A stretch of DNA of 64,000 bases, from NCBI GenBank assembly GCA_950059285.1, contig CATLTV010000003.1, positions 1 through 64,000 of the forward strand, in the 5' to 3' direction. A model generated the notes under the pieces. It was not told where the DNA came from. It made no database searches and saw nothing but the letters and a program-made list of their open reading frames with translations. This stretch comes from an uncultured Pseudomonadota bacterium. Lineage in GTDB: Bacteria > Myxococcota_A > Bradymonadia > Bradymonadales > Bradymonadaceae. The position numbers and the translations under genes were made by a program. This document shows, piece after piece, positions 53,516 through 62,474 of this stretch; within the stretch, counting starts at the first letter, position 1, and each line of letters starts with the position of its first letter.

Positions 53516-54895
53516 TTATTTGTCTTTGCATTTGATGATCTCAACTACTTTATCATAGGCAACGGTTTCTTGCTCACCTGTTTTGAGGTTTTTGATCCCG
53601 ATAAGATCCTGAGCAATCTCGTCTTTACCAAGCAAGATCACAAACGGAATATCGCGCTCATCCGCATACTTGAACTGCTTTTTATACTTATCAAGATCGG
53701 GATACAGGTCGACTTTGAGCCCGTCCTCACGCAGTTTCTGAGCAAGCTTGAGACAGGTTGGAAGCGCCTCCTGACTCCAGAGCGTGATGAGCACATCAAC
53801 AGGAGGTTTGACCTGCTGAAGTTGCTGACGCTCTTCAAGGAGTACAAGAATACGCTCAATGCCAAGCGAGAAGCCACATGCAGGTACGCTCTCCTTGCCA
53901 AACATACCGATCAGGCCATCGTAGCGACCTCCACCACCAAGGCTCCCCGAGAAATCACTGCTGCGAATCTCGAAGATGGGGCCTGTGTAGTAGGAGAGTC
54001 CACGCGCAAGATAAGGATCTAGCCTGAGCATGGTCGCTGCCGCGGTGTGTTGTCCAAGAGTAAACAGCTCGCCGAGGTCCTTGAGCGCCTGTTGACCTGA
54101 TTCGAGGTGGCCGATTTTTTCTCCAAGAGCGTTGAGTGCCGCGAGGTTGTCAGGCATCCCCTGGTCGTCGACATCCACGGTGATATCAAGCATGGGGAGG
54201 AGCTTGTCGATGCTCTCCTGAGTGATGCCACGCTCAAGCAATTCCTTGGTCACGCCATCGATGCCGATCTTGTCGAGCTTGTCGATAGCGACAAGTGTAT
54301 CGGTCTCAAGAGAGACATCAATATCGGCGGCTTCAATGAACGCACGCAGGAGCATACGGTGATTGACCTGAATTGTCGCACCCGAAAAGTCGAGCTTTTT
54401 CAATACCATGGCGAGCGCGCTGGTGACCTCTGCCTCGCAGGTCATGGAGGAGGAGCCGACGATGTCGACATCGCATTGATAGAACTCTCTGTAGCGTCCT
54501 TTTTGAGGGCGATCTGCTCTCCAGACAGGGGAGATCTGATAGCGTTTGAAGTAGCGAGGGAGTTCATTTTTGTACTGTGCGTAGATGCGGGCAAGCGGGA
54601 CCGTGAGGTCATAGCGAAGCCCCATGTCCGCGAGGTCCGTGTCTTTGGGCTCGTCGAGGTTGAGGGCTTTTTCAAGCTTACGACCGCGCTGAAGCACCTT
54701 GAACATGAGTTGATCGCCTTCATCGCCGTACTTGCCAAGCAAGGTGTCAAGACGTTCGAAGCAAGGGGTGTCAAGCTCTTCAAAACCATGTGCTTTGTAG
54801 ACTTCTCGAATGATGTGAAAGACGTGTTGACGTTGACGCATTTCATTGGGGAGAAAGTCACGGAAGCCACTGGCTGGTTTTGTCGAGATACTCAT
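53516..54895 (-). CDS. hisS: histidyl-tRNA synthetase
   Basis: 459 residues, class II aminoacyl-tRNA synthetase. Motif 1 region FRDFLPNEM..., motif 2 RYFKRYQISPVWRADRPQKGRYREFYQCD, His-specific loops LARGLSYYTGPIFEIR and GGGGRYDGLIGMFG, motif 3 CGFSLGIERIL, and a C-terminal anticodon domain. The RYREFYQCDVDIVG form is the variant common in eukaryotes and Bacteroidetes-like bacteria rather than the classical RQRQFHQ form. AAGGA lies eight bases before the ATG. No T-box or other leader is seen. Preceded by the AmgK-like gene on the same strand. Confidence 0.96.
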   Translation of the reverse strand: MSISTKPASGFRDFLPNEMRQRQHVFHIIREVYKAHGFEELDTPCFERLDTLLGKYGDEGDQLMFKVLQRGRKLEKALNLDEPKDTDLADMGLRYDLTVPLARIYAQYKNELPRYFKRYQISPVWRADRPQKGRYREFYQCDVDIVGSSSMTCEAEVTSALAMVLKKLDFSGATIQVNHRMLLRAFIEAADIDVSLETDTLVAIDKLDKIGIDGVTKELLERGITQESIDKLLPMLDITVDVDDQGMPDNLAALNALGEKIGHLESGQQALKDLGELFTLGQHTAAATMLRLDPYLARGLSYYTGPIFEIRSSDFSGSLGGGGRYDGLIGMFGKESVPACGFSLGIERILVLLEERQQLQQVKPPVDVLITLWSQEALPTCLKLAQKLREDGLKVDLYPDLDKYKKQFKYADERDIPFVILLGKDEIAQDLIGIKNLKTGEQETVAYDKVVEIIKCKDK

Positions 54896-55056
54896 GAGAA
54901 TAGTCCTTCAATTGAGTTTTGAATGAAGAATAAAAAGATATACGTGTCCATTGAACCTGGAGCGCAGCAGGCTCACTATATGAACCGCGCTCTGGAGCAC
55001 AAGGTTAAGATGGTCTGGAAGGTGGAGAATTATTCCTTACACGAGGAACTTTTGTA

Positions 55057-56196
55057 TCACTCGTGATGCCAGGCAGGTTCGAATTCAGCAAGAATATCAG
55101 AGAGTTCCATGTAGATGTCGTCATCGAGCATCTCCAGCGCCTGTCGTACATAAGCAATGGATGGCTTGTAATACTGAAGGAAGCTGGAGTTATTTTTCAC
55201 ACGGTCGATATAGACAAAACGCCCCGCATCCTTGAGCTTTCGCTGGATGGTCTGGAGGTTGAACATACGTTGAACTTCGGCGGAGTCATCGCACCAGCTC
55301 AGCCCTGCGGCGACGCCCTGTCGAGCGTAGTGATCGACGAGTCGATGCACCGTGACGTAGGGCAGCTGGATGTAGGAGTCGCGAAGGAGCGCGACGAGGT
55401 CGTAGATGGCAGGACCGATGAGGGCATCCTGAAAGTCGATCAGGTAGAGCTTACCTGCCTTGTGCATAATGTTACGGGATTGATAATCGCGCAGTACAAG
55501 GGTTTGGGGAATTTCGAGGAGTTCCTCGGTGAGGTGATCAAAGATCCTGTCGAGCGTGGCCTTGTGTTCGCCAAGAACGTCTTCACCATACTGTGCCTGT
55601 AATCCCCACTCGGTGTAGTGTTCAAGCTCCCAGCGGAGGAGTTCACGGTCAAAGGAGCGCTTTGTTGCGATCGTCTCGGGGGGCGTGACCTCGTCGTAGT
55701 GATCCTGTTTGAAAGAGCGCTGAACATCAACCATGAGATTGATTGCACGGTGGTAGAGTTGTTCTGTGGGGATGCGCATATCTGCGGGAGATGCGTTGAA
55801 GTCCTCTTTGATATCAAGGTAGAGGTGTTCAAAGAGCTCGTCGCCAAGGTCTTCAAGGATGAGGATGCCAAGGTCCATGTCCACAAGGTCAATCTGTGGG
55901 ACAGGGAGCTTTAAAAAGGAGAGGTAACGGTGGACATCCACAAAGGGAAGTTCATCAGAGGAAGGAGCACCAGCGCTTGAACCCTCGTCGCTCTTGAGTT
56001 GAGCGAGTCTATCTTCGGGTAGGACCATGGCAATGCGCGTGTATTCATCACGAGGCCAACCCTGGTCTGTTTGAGGCAAATGAATGCGCCAGTAGATGCG
56101 CAAAGAGGCGTGTCCTCCGAGGTTATCAAGACGAGCCTCTTGAGCTATATTTTCGTCAAACAGAGAGGAGAGGGCCTTACGTATGCGAGCTTCCAT
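55057..56196 (-). CDS. AmgK-like sugar kinase (APH fold)
   Basis: About 379 residues. LDNLGGHASLRIYWRI, PFVDVHRYLSFLKLPVPQI, GILILEDLGDELFEHL, catalytic loop VLRDYQSRNIM and LIDFQDALIGPAIYDLVALLRD fit the AmgK/anomeric MurNAc-GlcNAc kinase group of the APH superfamily, which salvages cell-wall sugars. The usual H.D is here LRDYQSRN, with Asp and Asn kept but the His replaced. ATG 56196 is preferred to GTG 56217 because AAGG lies upstream of it. No MurU-like uridyltransferase gene adjoins it, so the substrate is uncertain. Confidence 0.75.
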   Translation of the reverse strand: MEARIRKALSSLFDENIAQEARLDNLGGHASLRIYWRIHLPQTDQGWPRDEYTRIAMVLPEDRLAQLKSDEGSSAGAPSSDELPFVDVHRYLSFLKLPVPQIDLVDMDLGILILEDLGDELFEHLYLDIKEDFNASPADMRIPTEQLYHRAINLMVDVQRSFKQDHYDEVTPPETIATKRSFDRELLRWELEHYTEWGLQAQYGEDVLGEHKATLDRIFDHLTEELLEIPQTLVLRDYQSRNIMHKAGKLYLIDFQDALIGPAIYDLVALLRDSYIQLPYVTVHRLVDHYARQGVAAGLSWCDDSAEVQRMFNLQTIQRKLKDAGRFVYIDRVKNNSSFLQYYKPSIAYVRQALEMLDDDIYMELSDILAEFEPAWHHE

Positions 56197-56340
56197 GATG
56201 AGTGATACCTTGGACACTATAATCGTGTTTTAAATTATATGAGTTGATATGCAGGGTTGATGATGATCAAAGCTGCATCGTAAAACAGAGCTGAGATCAG
56301 AGAATTATCGTCATTTTGGATAAATGGGCAAGGAGAGTGT

Positions 56341-57339
56341 GTGAATTTGGCGCAAGAGATGCAGCGAGGATTGAAACAGCGAGCACAGGGACGCGTGAGG
56401 GGGCGTTATGCACCGAGCCCAACAGGGGATTTGCACCTGGGCAACATACGTGCGGCGTTGTACGCCTGGCTTCACAGCAGATGCCTTGAAGGAGACTGCA
56501 TCTTGCGCATTGAGGATCTGGACCAGGGGCGTTGCAAGGATGGATACGAAGAGCAAATGTTGCAGGATTTACAATGGCTTGGCTTTACCTTTGATGAAGG
56601 TGTTGAGGAGGGCGGTGAGTTTGGACCTTATCGACAGAGCGAGCGCATCACCCTCTACGAGCAAGCCCTCGAACTCCTGAAGTCCCAGCAGCGTGTATAC
56701 CCCTGTTACTGCACTCGCCGCGAGATGCAAGCGCGAGCCAGTCGATCCGCCAGTGGAGAGTATGTGTATGATGGTCGCTGCAAGAGGTTGTCAGCAGAAG
56801 AGCTTGCCGAACTTGCTCGCACACGACGACCTGCGTGGAGGTTTTGTGTGGATCATGGTGAAGTCACAATCCAGGATGGGTTCAAGGGTGAACTTGTACA
56901 GGATGTAAGCCGCGAGGTGGGAGATTTTGTGGTGCGCCGACGAGATGGGATCTTTTCATATCAACTTGCTGTGGTTGTGGACGACATCTGCATGGGGGTG
57001 ACGGATATTGTGCGGGGCGAGGATCTTTATGAGAGCAGTCCACGTCAGGTGCTGTTGTACAGGGCATTTGGGACGACTGCCCCGAGGTTCTGGCACATTC
57101 CACTGGTGCTCAATCAGGAGGGGCACAAGTTGTCCAAGAGGGATCGTGCACATGGCGTGAGGGGCTGGGTGGATGAGCATGGAAGTCATGACCAAGGAAG
57201 GTTTTTTGGAGCGATTGTAGAGGCGATGGGATGGCAATGCGGGGAGTCCCTAACACTGGAGAATATATATCAGCATGCATGTGTGTCGGGCATGTGTGAC
57301 ACATGGCGTGAGGCAAAAGGTCGGTTGGAAAATAAGTGA
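56341..57339 (+). CDS. gluQ: glutamyl-Q tRNA(Asp) synthetase
   Basis: 332 residues, a truncated GluRS-like class I enzyme that lacks the anticodon-binding domain and glutamylates queuosine in tRNA-Asp. HIGH-like motif SPTGDLHLGNIRAAL, RIEDLDQGR, zinc ligands in CYCTRRE and YDGRC, and the KLSKRD loop in place of KMSKS. The GTG start is set by AAGGAG five bases upstream. Divergent from the AmgK-like gene. A family A MITE follows about 48 bases after the stop. Confidence 0.94.
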   Translation: MNLAQEMQRGLKQRAQGRVRGRYAPSPTGDLHLGNIRAALYAWLHSRCLEGDCILRIEDLDQGRCKDGYEEQMLQDLQWLGFTFDEGVEEGGEFGPYRQSERITLYEQALELLKSQQRVYPCYCTRREMQARASRSASGEYVYDGRCKRLSAEELAELARTRRPAWRFCVDHGEVTIQDGFKGELVQDVSREVGDFVVRRRDGIFSYQLAVVVDDICMGVTDIVRGEDLYESSPRQVLLYRAFGTTAPRFWHIPLVLNQEGHKLSKRDRAHGVRGWVDEHGSHDQGRFFGAIVEAMGWQCGESLTLENIYQHACVSGMCDTWREAKGRLENK

Positions 57340-57386
57340 TTCGCGCTTATGATTGGCGTTGTGTTTTACAGGTCGAGAGTCGTCTA

Positions 57387-57549
57387 GAGCGTGATGGAGA
57401 AGGAGCTATTGGAAGAAAAGCGAAGGAGAAAGGAGTGAAGTTCAAGGAGTGAAAACCAAGATATGTAGCTATGTTACCTTCTGTTTTTACGACACTGAAA
57501 TTCAGCCTTTACACAAGCTTTTCCCGACGGATCCTTCTTTATGACGCTC
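57387..57549. mobile_element. MITE family A, copy 2 (163 bp, diverged)
   Basis: Homologous along its whole length to the element at 3580-3741, same orientation, with many substitutions. Its terminal repeats match 15 of 18 bases. TA flanks both sides (57385-57386 and 57550-57551). Older than the family B copies, judging from divergence. Confidence 0.75.
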
Positions 57550-57598
57550 TAAATCAGGCAGTGTTCAATGTGATTGAGCAGTGAGGAAAGGAGATTTT

Positions 57599-57958
57599 AT
57601 GGATAAGAACGATACGATATTTGGGAAGATCTTGCGCGGCGAGCTGCCCAGTGAGCGCGTCTATGAAGATGATAAGGTGTTGGCATTTAAGGATATTAAC
57701 GCCGCAGCGCCCGTGCATATTCTGGTGATACCAAGGAAGCATCTGGTGAATTTGTTTGATGTGGAGATGGACAGCGAGGAGGACAAGGCGCTTGTGGGCC
57801 ATATCATGGCTGTAGCAGCGCAAGTGGCAAAAGAGCAAGGTCTTGAAGAGAGCGGATTTCGCCTCGTGCTAAACAATGGCGCAGGCGTGGGACAGACAGT
57901 ATTCCACATGCACGCACACATCATTGGAGGCCGAGATCTCTCGTGGCCTCCAGGTTGA
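57599..57958 (+). CDS. HIT-family nucleotide-binding hydrolase (HinT-like)
   Basis: 119 residues. Begins DTIFGKILRGELPSE, with FKDINAAAPVHILVIPRKH and the histidine triad HMHAHIIGG near the C-terminus. HinT-type enzymes hydrolyse purine phosphoramidates. AAGGAG lies about five bases before ATG 57599; an in-frame ATG at 57581 lacks support. A conventional terminator follows. Confidence 0.95.
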   Translation: MDKNDTIFGKILRGELPSERVYEDDKVLAFKDINAAAPVHILVIPRKHLVNLFDVEMDSEEDKALVGHIMAVAAQVAKEQGLEESGFRLVLNNGAGVGQTVFHMHAHIIGGRDLSWPPG

Positions 57959-57986
57959 GCAGGTGACATGATTTGAGAGGAGGAAG

Positions 57987-58020
57987 CTCGCTCGCTCGAT
58001 TATGAGCGCGCGAGTTTTTT
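57987..58020 (+). terminator. conventional rho-independent terminator
   Basis: An 11-bp stem (one mismatch) at 57987-57997 and 58004-58014 with a 6-nt loop, then six T. It ends the HIT gene and contrasts in size with the long hairpins. Confidence 0.75.
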
Positions 58021-58061
58021 GTTTTATGACAGGAAGATAGAGCACAGACAGGAGGATGGTG

Positions 58062-58925
58062 ATGGCGTTGAACAAGAGTGTCGTGGGCAAGGTTTATGAG
58101 GGCGAAGTGTATGACGTGACGGGGGATGCGATCCGTGCGTATGCAGAGGCGACAGGGGCGTTGTCCGAGTGGAGCAGTGGTTGGAGCAAAGGTGGCGAGG
58201 TGGCGATGCCGTTGTTTGCGGTGAGGCCACTGGTGACGGTCTTGTTTGGTGCGATTGAGGATGAGGAGGTTGGCATTGACCTCAAGAGGTTGTTGCATGG
58301 TGAGCAGCGCATGGAGTTTTTGGATGTCATCAAGGTGGGCGATCGACTTGAGCCGAGGGGAGAGATTGAGAGCATTGTGGAGCGCGGTTCAGGAGAAGTG
58401 CTGACGTTGGCGCAGTCCTTGTGGCGAGATGGAGAGGAGGTCGTGAGAGCGACGAGTGTGTTGTTTGTAAAGGGAGAAGAGTCAGGCAAGAAAGCGGGTA
58501 AGGCAAAGCGCCATGGAGAGCCCGTGGAGGAGGTTGTGGTCGCTGAGGGTGAGGTTGTTGTGGATGAGGATCAATCGGTGAGGTACGCGCAGGCATCGGG
58601 GGATATGAATCCGTTGCACACGGATGATGCGTTTGCGAAGAAGGCGGGATTGCCAGGAAAGATCTTGCAGGGATTGTGTACGATGGCGATGAGTTCGAAT
58701 GTGGTGATCAGGGAGTTATGCGGGGGAGAGATTGCAGGTTTAAAAGAGATGAGTGTGAGGTTTTCACGACCTGTGTTTATGGGTGACAGGCTTACGGTGC
58801 AGGTGTTGAAGGGGGAGGGTGACGAGCATGGTTTAAGAGTGCTGAATCAGGAAGGAAAGCAGGTATTAAGCCGAGGTCAGGTCAGAACGCATTTTGATCA
58901 GAAAAATCAGACAGGGCAGGAATGA
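58062..58925 (+). CDS. double-hotdog MaoC-like dehydratase
   Basis: About 287 residues with two hotdog domains. The N-terminal half is a FAS1-type MaoC_dehydrat_N-like domain; a basic linker (GKKAGKAKRHG) joins it to the C-terminal half, which has YAQASGDMNPLHTDDAFAKKAGLPGKILQG, the hydratase-2 motif with catalytic Asp and His. It should hydrate or dehydrate enoyl-CoA. AGGAGG lies six bases before ATG 58062; ATG 58056 directly abuts it. Fits the acyl-CoA theme of the thiolase and acyl-CoA dehydrogenase genes, though not adjacent. Confidence 0.88.
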   Translation: MALNKSVVGKVYEGEVYDVTGDAIRAYAEATGALSEWSSGWSKGGEVAMPLFAVRPLVTVLFGAIEDEEVGIDLKRLLHGEQRMEFLDVIKVGDRLEPRGEIESIVERGSGEVLTLAQSLWRDGEEVVRATSVLFVKGEESGKKAGKAKRHGEPVEEVVVAEGEVVVDEDQSVRYAQASGDMNPLHTDDAFAKKAGLPGKILQGLCTMAMSSNVVIRELCGGEIAGLKEMSVRFSRPVFMGDRLTVQVLKGEGDEHGLRVLNQEGKQVLSRGQVRTHFDQKNQTGQE

Positions 58926-59216
58926 AACAATGTGTCGAAGCATTATAATGTGTGAGTTGCTGTCTCTACTCGGCGAGTGCTCCTGTATCTAGATCACACG
59001 AAAAAGTTTAGGGTGTGAGGATCTTTTGTGGATCCAAAAGGAGGAGGGGTCGTTCATTCATCATAAGGCAGAGGTCGCTCAAGAAAAGTCAGTTGCTTGT
59101 CTTGAGAAAAAATCAACACCCGTTATACTTTACGAAGCCAACCAACAGGAGTGCCCCTGTGGCTTTGTGAAGGAAACAAAGTTTCAATGTAGTTCTAGAC
59201 AAAGAGGATAGAAATC

Positions 59217-60230
59217 ATGGCAATCACCCCCAGAACAATTTTTACAAGTCCTGCAACAGCGGCTGTTGCAGCGGCGTCGCTTTTTGCGATGACCGCAGCA
59301 GGGGTCGCATTGTTTTCGATGAGTTGTCCAAGCCAGCGAGCGTATGAGCGCCCCTGCCATTATGAAGAGTTTGCTCAGGAGGACCTGAATCCTTGTGATC
59401 AGGCTGCTGAGTTGAACAACCCCGCAGAGCATGCGCAGTGGAGCGAGTATCAGTGGTTCAACCACGCAAACTGCTTTGCACAGCTCAACGATTCGGAAAG
59501 TGCGATCAATGCAGCTTCACAGGGCATCAAGTACTACCCCTCAAGCGAGGCGCTCTTCAACCTCAAGGGGTATCACCTCATCAACCTCAAGAGGCACACA
59601 GAAGCCGTCAAGACCTTGAAGCTTGGTCTTAGCCGCATCGGCGATCCTGTGCATGGCACACTTGAGAACAACCTCGCCTGGTCAGGTCTCTGGGTTCCAC
59701 GTGAACTCGACCTCTACCAGGCTCGTGCGCTTTACAGGAACGCACTCTCCAAAGACTCCAAGAGCTGTGAGGTCATTCACACAGGTCTCTGGGTTGAGTA
59801 CGCTGTAGCAAAACAAAGCCAGGGTCTTGAGCGTGCACAGGCACTTCGCACATTCAGCGCACTTCGTGAGAACTATGCGCCTTGCCAGGGTCGTTACGAC
59901 GATGGCAACCGCGATCAGATGCTCGAAGTCCTCGGCGCTGTGGTTGCCTTTGAAGACATCGACCGCGAGCTTCGTGAAAACGCGCTCCTTGGTCATGTGC
60001 CAAACCTCGCCACCAAGCAACTCGCTCAGGGTGTGGGCAACGAGATCCGTCGCACCGAAAAAGGTAAGACCGTGCAGGAACTCTGCGCTGAGTCCATCCC
60101 TCTTGCGACCGCTCACCACACCTGCGTGGATATCGTCGAAGGTCTTGTCCGCGACGATCGTCGCAGAGAGCGCGCTGCTCATCACGGTCAGGTGAAGATT
60201 CGTCGTCACCGTCATCACCACCGTCACTAA
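59217..60230 (+). CDS. exported TPR protein with His/Arg-rich tail
   Basis: 337 residues. An N-terminal hydrophobic segment (about 12-36) ends in FSMSC, which may be a lipobox or simply a signal anchor. Residues 70-190 carry TPR-like helices (WFNHANCFAQLNDSESAINAASQGIKYYP, LFNLKGYHLINLKRHTEAVKTL). Eight or more Cys suggest disulfides. The last dozen residues are basic and His-rich (KIRRHRHHHRH), a possible metal site. GAGG precedes the ATG. About 290 bases upstream contain no clear gene. A 32-bp hairpin follows the stop. Confidence 0.75.
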   Translation: MAITPRTIFTSPATAAVAAASLFAMTAAGVALFSMSCPSQRAYERPCHYEEFAQEDLNPCDQAAELNNPAEHAQWSEYQWFNHANCFAQLNDSESAINAASQGIKYYPSSEALFNLKGYHLINLKRHTEAVKTLKLGLSRIGDPVHGTLENNLAWSGLWVPRELDLYQARALYRNALSKDSKSCEVIHTGLWVEYAVAKQSQGLERAQALRTFSALRENYAPCQGRYDDGNRDQMLEVLGAVVAFEDIDRELRENALLGHVPNLATKQLAQGVGNEIRRTEKGKTVQELCAESIPLATAHHTCVDIVEGLVRDDRRRERAAHHGQVKIRRHRHHHRH

Positions 60231-60236
60231 GTCATT

Positions 60237-60302
60237 GAGATAGAACGCAAAGAAGGGGCGAGCTTCACATGTGAAGCTCGCCCCTTCTTTGCGTTCTATC
60301 TC
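60237..60302. terminator. long perfect hairpin H10 (32-bp arms, AT centre)
   Basis: Arms 60237-60268 and 60271-60302 are perfect complements. The core GCAAAGAAGGGGCGAGC is nearly the same as in H7. It lies between convergent genes, six bases after the TPR-protein stop. Confidence 0.9.
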
Positions 60303-60337
60303 CTTATCACCATGGCGATGGAGAGTTCTTCTCTTCC

Positions 60338-61585
60338 CTATCCGAACAGAAGCCCACGCAGCATGTAGAGCAGGATGACGCACAACACCAACAACACCAA
60401 CGCCAGCATGGTCACCACACTCGCGGGGACCACCAACAACGGTTGCTTGGATGGTTTGAGCTTCACCTCTCGAGGTAGCTCAATGCCTTCAAAGTCATCG
60501 AGCTGCGCAGCCTGGCCTGGCTGTAATCGAAACGCTCCCGAGCCAAAAATATCGTGATCCTTCTCAAAGAGTGGGGGAACATATGCAGGAAGATCTCGGT
60601 GCTCACTCTGTAGAGTTCGCTGGATTGTCTCCAGGCGGCGACGTACAGCCATGGCATCATGGGGGCGATTTGAAGGCTCCTTGCTCATGAGCTCCTTGAC
60701 CAGCTCAACTAACGGCTCGGGCGTGTAAGATTGCACCAACGGGGTGATGTCGGGCACGGGCTCAAACTGATGCGCGTGCATAAGCTCAAGATCGTTCTTG
60801 CCTTGAAAGGGTGCCTGCCCCGTGAGTGCTGTGAATAGGAGTACGCCAAGGCTGTACAAGTCACTCTGTGGAGAGGGATCTTTCATGGCGACAAGTTCGG
60901 GCGCGATAATGCCTGGCGTGCCAGGGATCTGTCCGCCTCGTGTCAAATTCACGTTCCTTGTCAGTAACTTGGCGACGCCAAAGTCGAGGATCTTGATATG
61001 CAGGCGTTGATCATGACGCTCTTGAAGCATGATGTTATCAAACTTGAGATCGCGGTGAATGATACCAATGGCATGGGCTTCACCAAGTGCCTCACAGATC
61101 TGCATAAAGACTTCAATAATATCCACAAGCTTGAGTCGTGAGGATTTTAGCGCATCACGGAAAGTCTCGCCTTTGATAAACTCCATCACGAGAAACATCA
61201 GGCCCGTGGCATCCTGGCCCGCATCAATCAGCGCGACAATGTTGGGGTGTGAAATGGATGCGACAACCTCAACCTCCTGAGAGAAACGCTGGAGGAGGTC
61301 CACATCATTGGCAAGCGTGGGGCGAAGGATCTTGACGGCAATGCGTCGCGATACACTGAGCTGTGTCGCTTCAAAGATAATCCCCATTCCCCCTGTGCTC
61401 ATGATTGAGTTTAATTGGTAGCGCCCATCCAACACCCTTCCTACGAGCGCCCCTGGCGCATCAATAGGTTTGGTTGTGTGTATGGGAGGTGTGTTGCTGT
61501 ACATACCTCCTGGACGAGTGGACATGGTGTGTCTCGTACGCAGGGCTTGAAAGGGGGGAATGTTCAGGGTGTGGGAGTTACCCAT
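60338..61585 (-). CDS. tail-anchored Ser/Thr protein kinase
   Basis: 415 residues. Kinase domain about 33-305: GRYQLNSIMSTGGMGIIFEA, AVKILRP, HRDLKFDNIML, ILDFGVAKL and the activation end GTPGIIAPEL (usual Tyr-Met replaced by Ile-Ile). A linker is followed by one C-terminal membrane helix (about 388-410) and a short LRGLLFG end, so the kinase faces the cytosol from a tail anchor. No extracellular sensor domain. The start is uncertain between ATG 61585 and ATG 61525, neither with a good site. Likely signals from the inner membrane; substrates unknown. Confidence 0.9.
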   Translation of the reverse strand: MGNSHTLNIPPFQALRTRHTMSTRPGGMYSNTPPIHTTKPIDAPGALVGRVLDGRYQLNSIMSTGGMGIIFEATQLSVSRRIAVKILRPTLANDVDLLQRFSQEVEVVASISHPNIVALIDAGQDATGLMFLVMEFIKGETFRDALKSSRLKLVDIIEVFMQICEALGEAHAIGIIHRDLKFDNIMLQERHDQRLHIKILDFGVAKLLTRNVNLTRGGQIPGTPGIIAPELVAMKDPSPQSDLYSLGVLLFTALTGQAPFQGKNDLELMHAHQFEPVPDITPLVQSYTPEPLVELVKELMSKEPSNRPHDAMAVRRRLETIQRTLQSEHRDLPAYVPPLFEKDHDIFGSGAFRLQPGQAAQLDDFEGIELPREVKLKPSKQPLLVVPASVVTMLALVLLVLCVILLYMLRGLLFG

Positions 61586-61649
61586 CTGTCAGTTGTATCA
61601 AATGACAGGGTGGTCGGTCAAAGTTGTACCATGGCCAGGCATGAGAAAC

Positions 61650-62393
61650 TTACATAAAGATCTTCTTGTAAGCAGTTTTGGTGAGCTTCTTGGTCAGTGA
61701 GTTTGTCGTGGAGCGAAGCGTTGCTAGCGTGGAGCCATTGAGCCATGAGGTGAGGAAAGATGCCTTGTCTTGCTGCGTGACGACATGATAGCGGCATGTG
61801 CTTTGGGTTATTTTTCCAGTATTTAGCAGTGAGAGCGGAGGGTGTGTTTCCTCAAGGAAGATATGCTCGATATGATGTGTTGTGAGTGTGTTGAGTAACA
61901 GTTTGTCCATGGCGAGTTGGAGCGAATTTGCCCGTGGTGCGAGCATGCGAATGGGGTAGGGTGAATGGCTCTTGATGCGTGTGAGCTGATGTTCAACCTG
62001 AGATGGCGACTGGTCGATCAGTGCTGTGTGATCGGCGCTCTGGAAGATGGGGTAAATTCCAAAACCAGGGAGGTCGCGCAAGACATGGGAGGGGAGCTCG
62101 TCGATGGATCTCAGGACGAGGAGAGCATGCTGGTGGTGATCATGCAACAAATCGATCCAGCGCGTCAGGTCTGATGGTGAGGAGATTTGGAACATGAGCA
62201 GGAAGCAATCAGGGCTTGGTGCGTACCCAAGGTGCATGTGCAACGTGGTGACACAGGCGGTTGATTGTGCGGTGAGACGATCAAGCAGCCTGGGTAAATG
62301 AGCCCATTCAATAGATTCAGCAGGAAAAAGAAGTGATCTGGGCGGTAGCATGGTGAGACTGTTCAAGGTAAAAGATGTGCTTAAGATTCTCAC
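61650..62393 (-). CDS. hypothetical protein
   Basis: 247 residues, not recognised. Mixed alpha/beta, rich in His, Leu and Thr, no signal peptide or clear membrane helix. A basic C-terminus (LTKKLTKTAYKKIFM) ends the protein. An internal ATG at 62351 (MLPPRS) is a possible start. It is upstream of the kinase gene on the same strand with about 60 bases between them and might belong to the same unit. Confidence 0.6.
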   Translation of the reverse strand: MRILSTSFTLNSLTMLPPRSLLFPAESIEWAHLPRLLDRLTAQSTACVTTLHMHLGYAPSPDCFLLMFQISSPSDLTRWIDLLHDHHQHALLVLRSIDELPSHVLRDLPGFGIYPIFQSADHTALIDQSPSQVEHQLTRIKSHSPYPIRMLAPRANSLQLAMDKLLLNTLTTHHIEHIFLEETHPPLSLLNTGKITQSTCRYHVVTQQDKASFLTSWLNGSTLATLRSTTNSLTKKLTKTAYKKIFM

Positions 62394-62474
62394 TTGGATT
62401 TGGCGAGACCTTCTTCATAATACAAGAAGCGAAAAATTATTCTATCACAATTAGTTCTGGAGATGAGACACACC

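Noticed and set aside
59026-59211. 61-codon frame before the exported TPR protein
   Set aside because: GTG start without a ribosome binding site and no recognisable features; treated as non-coding leader.
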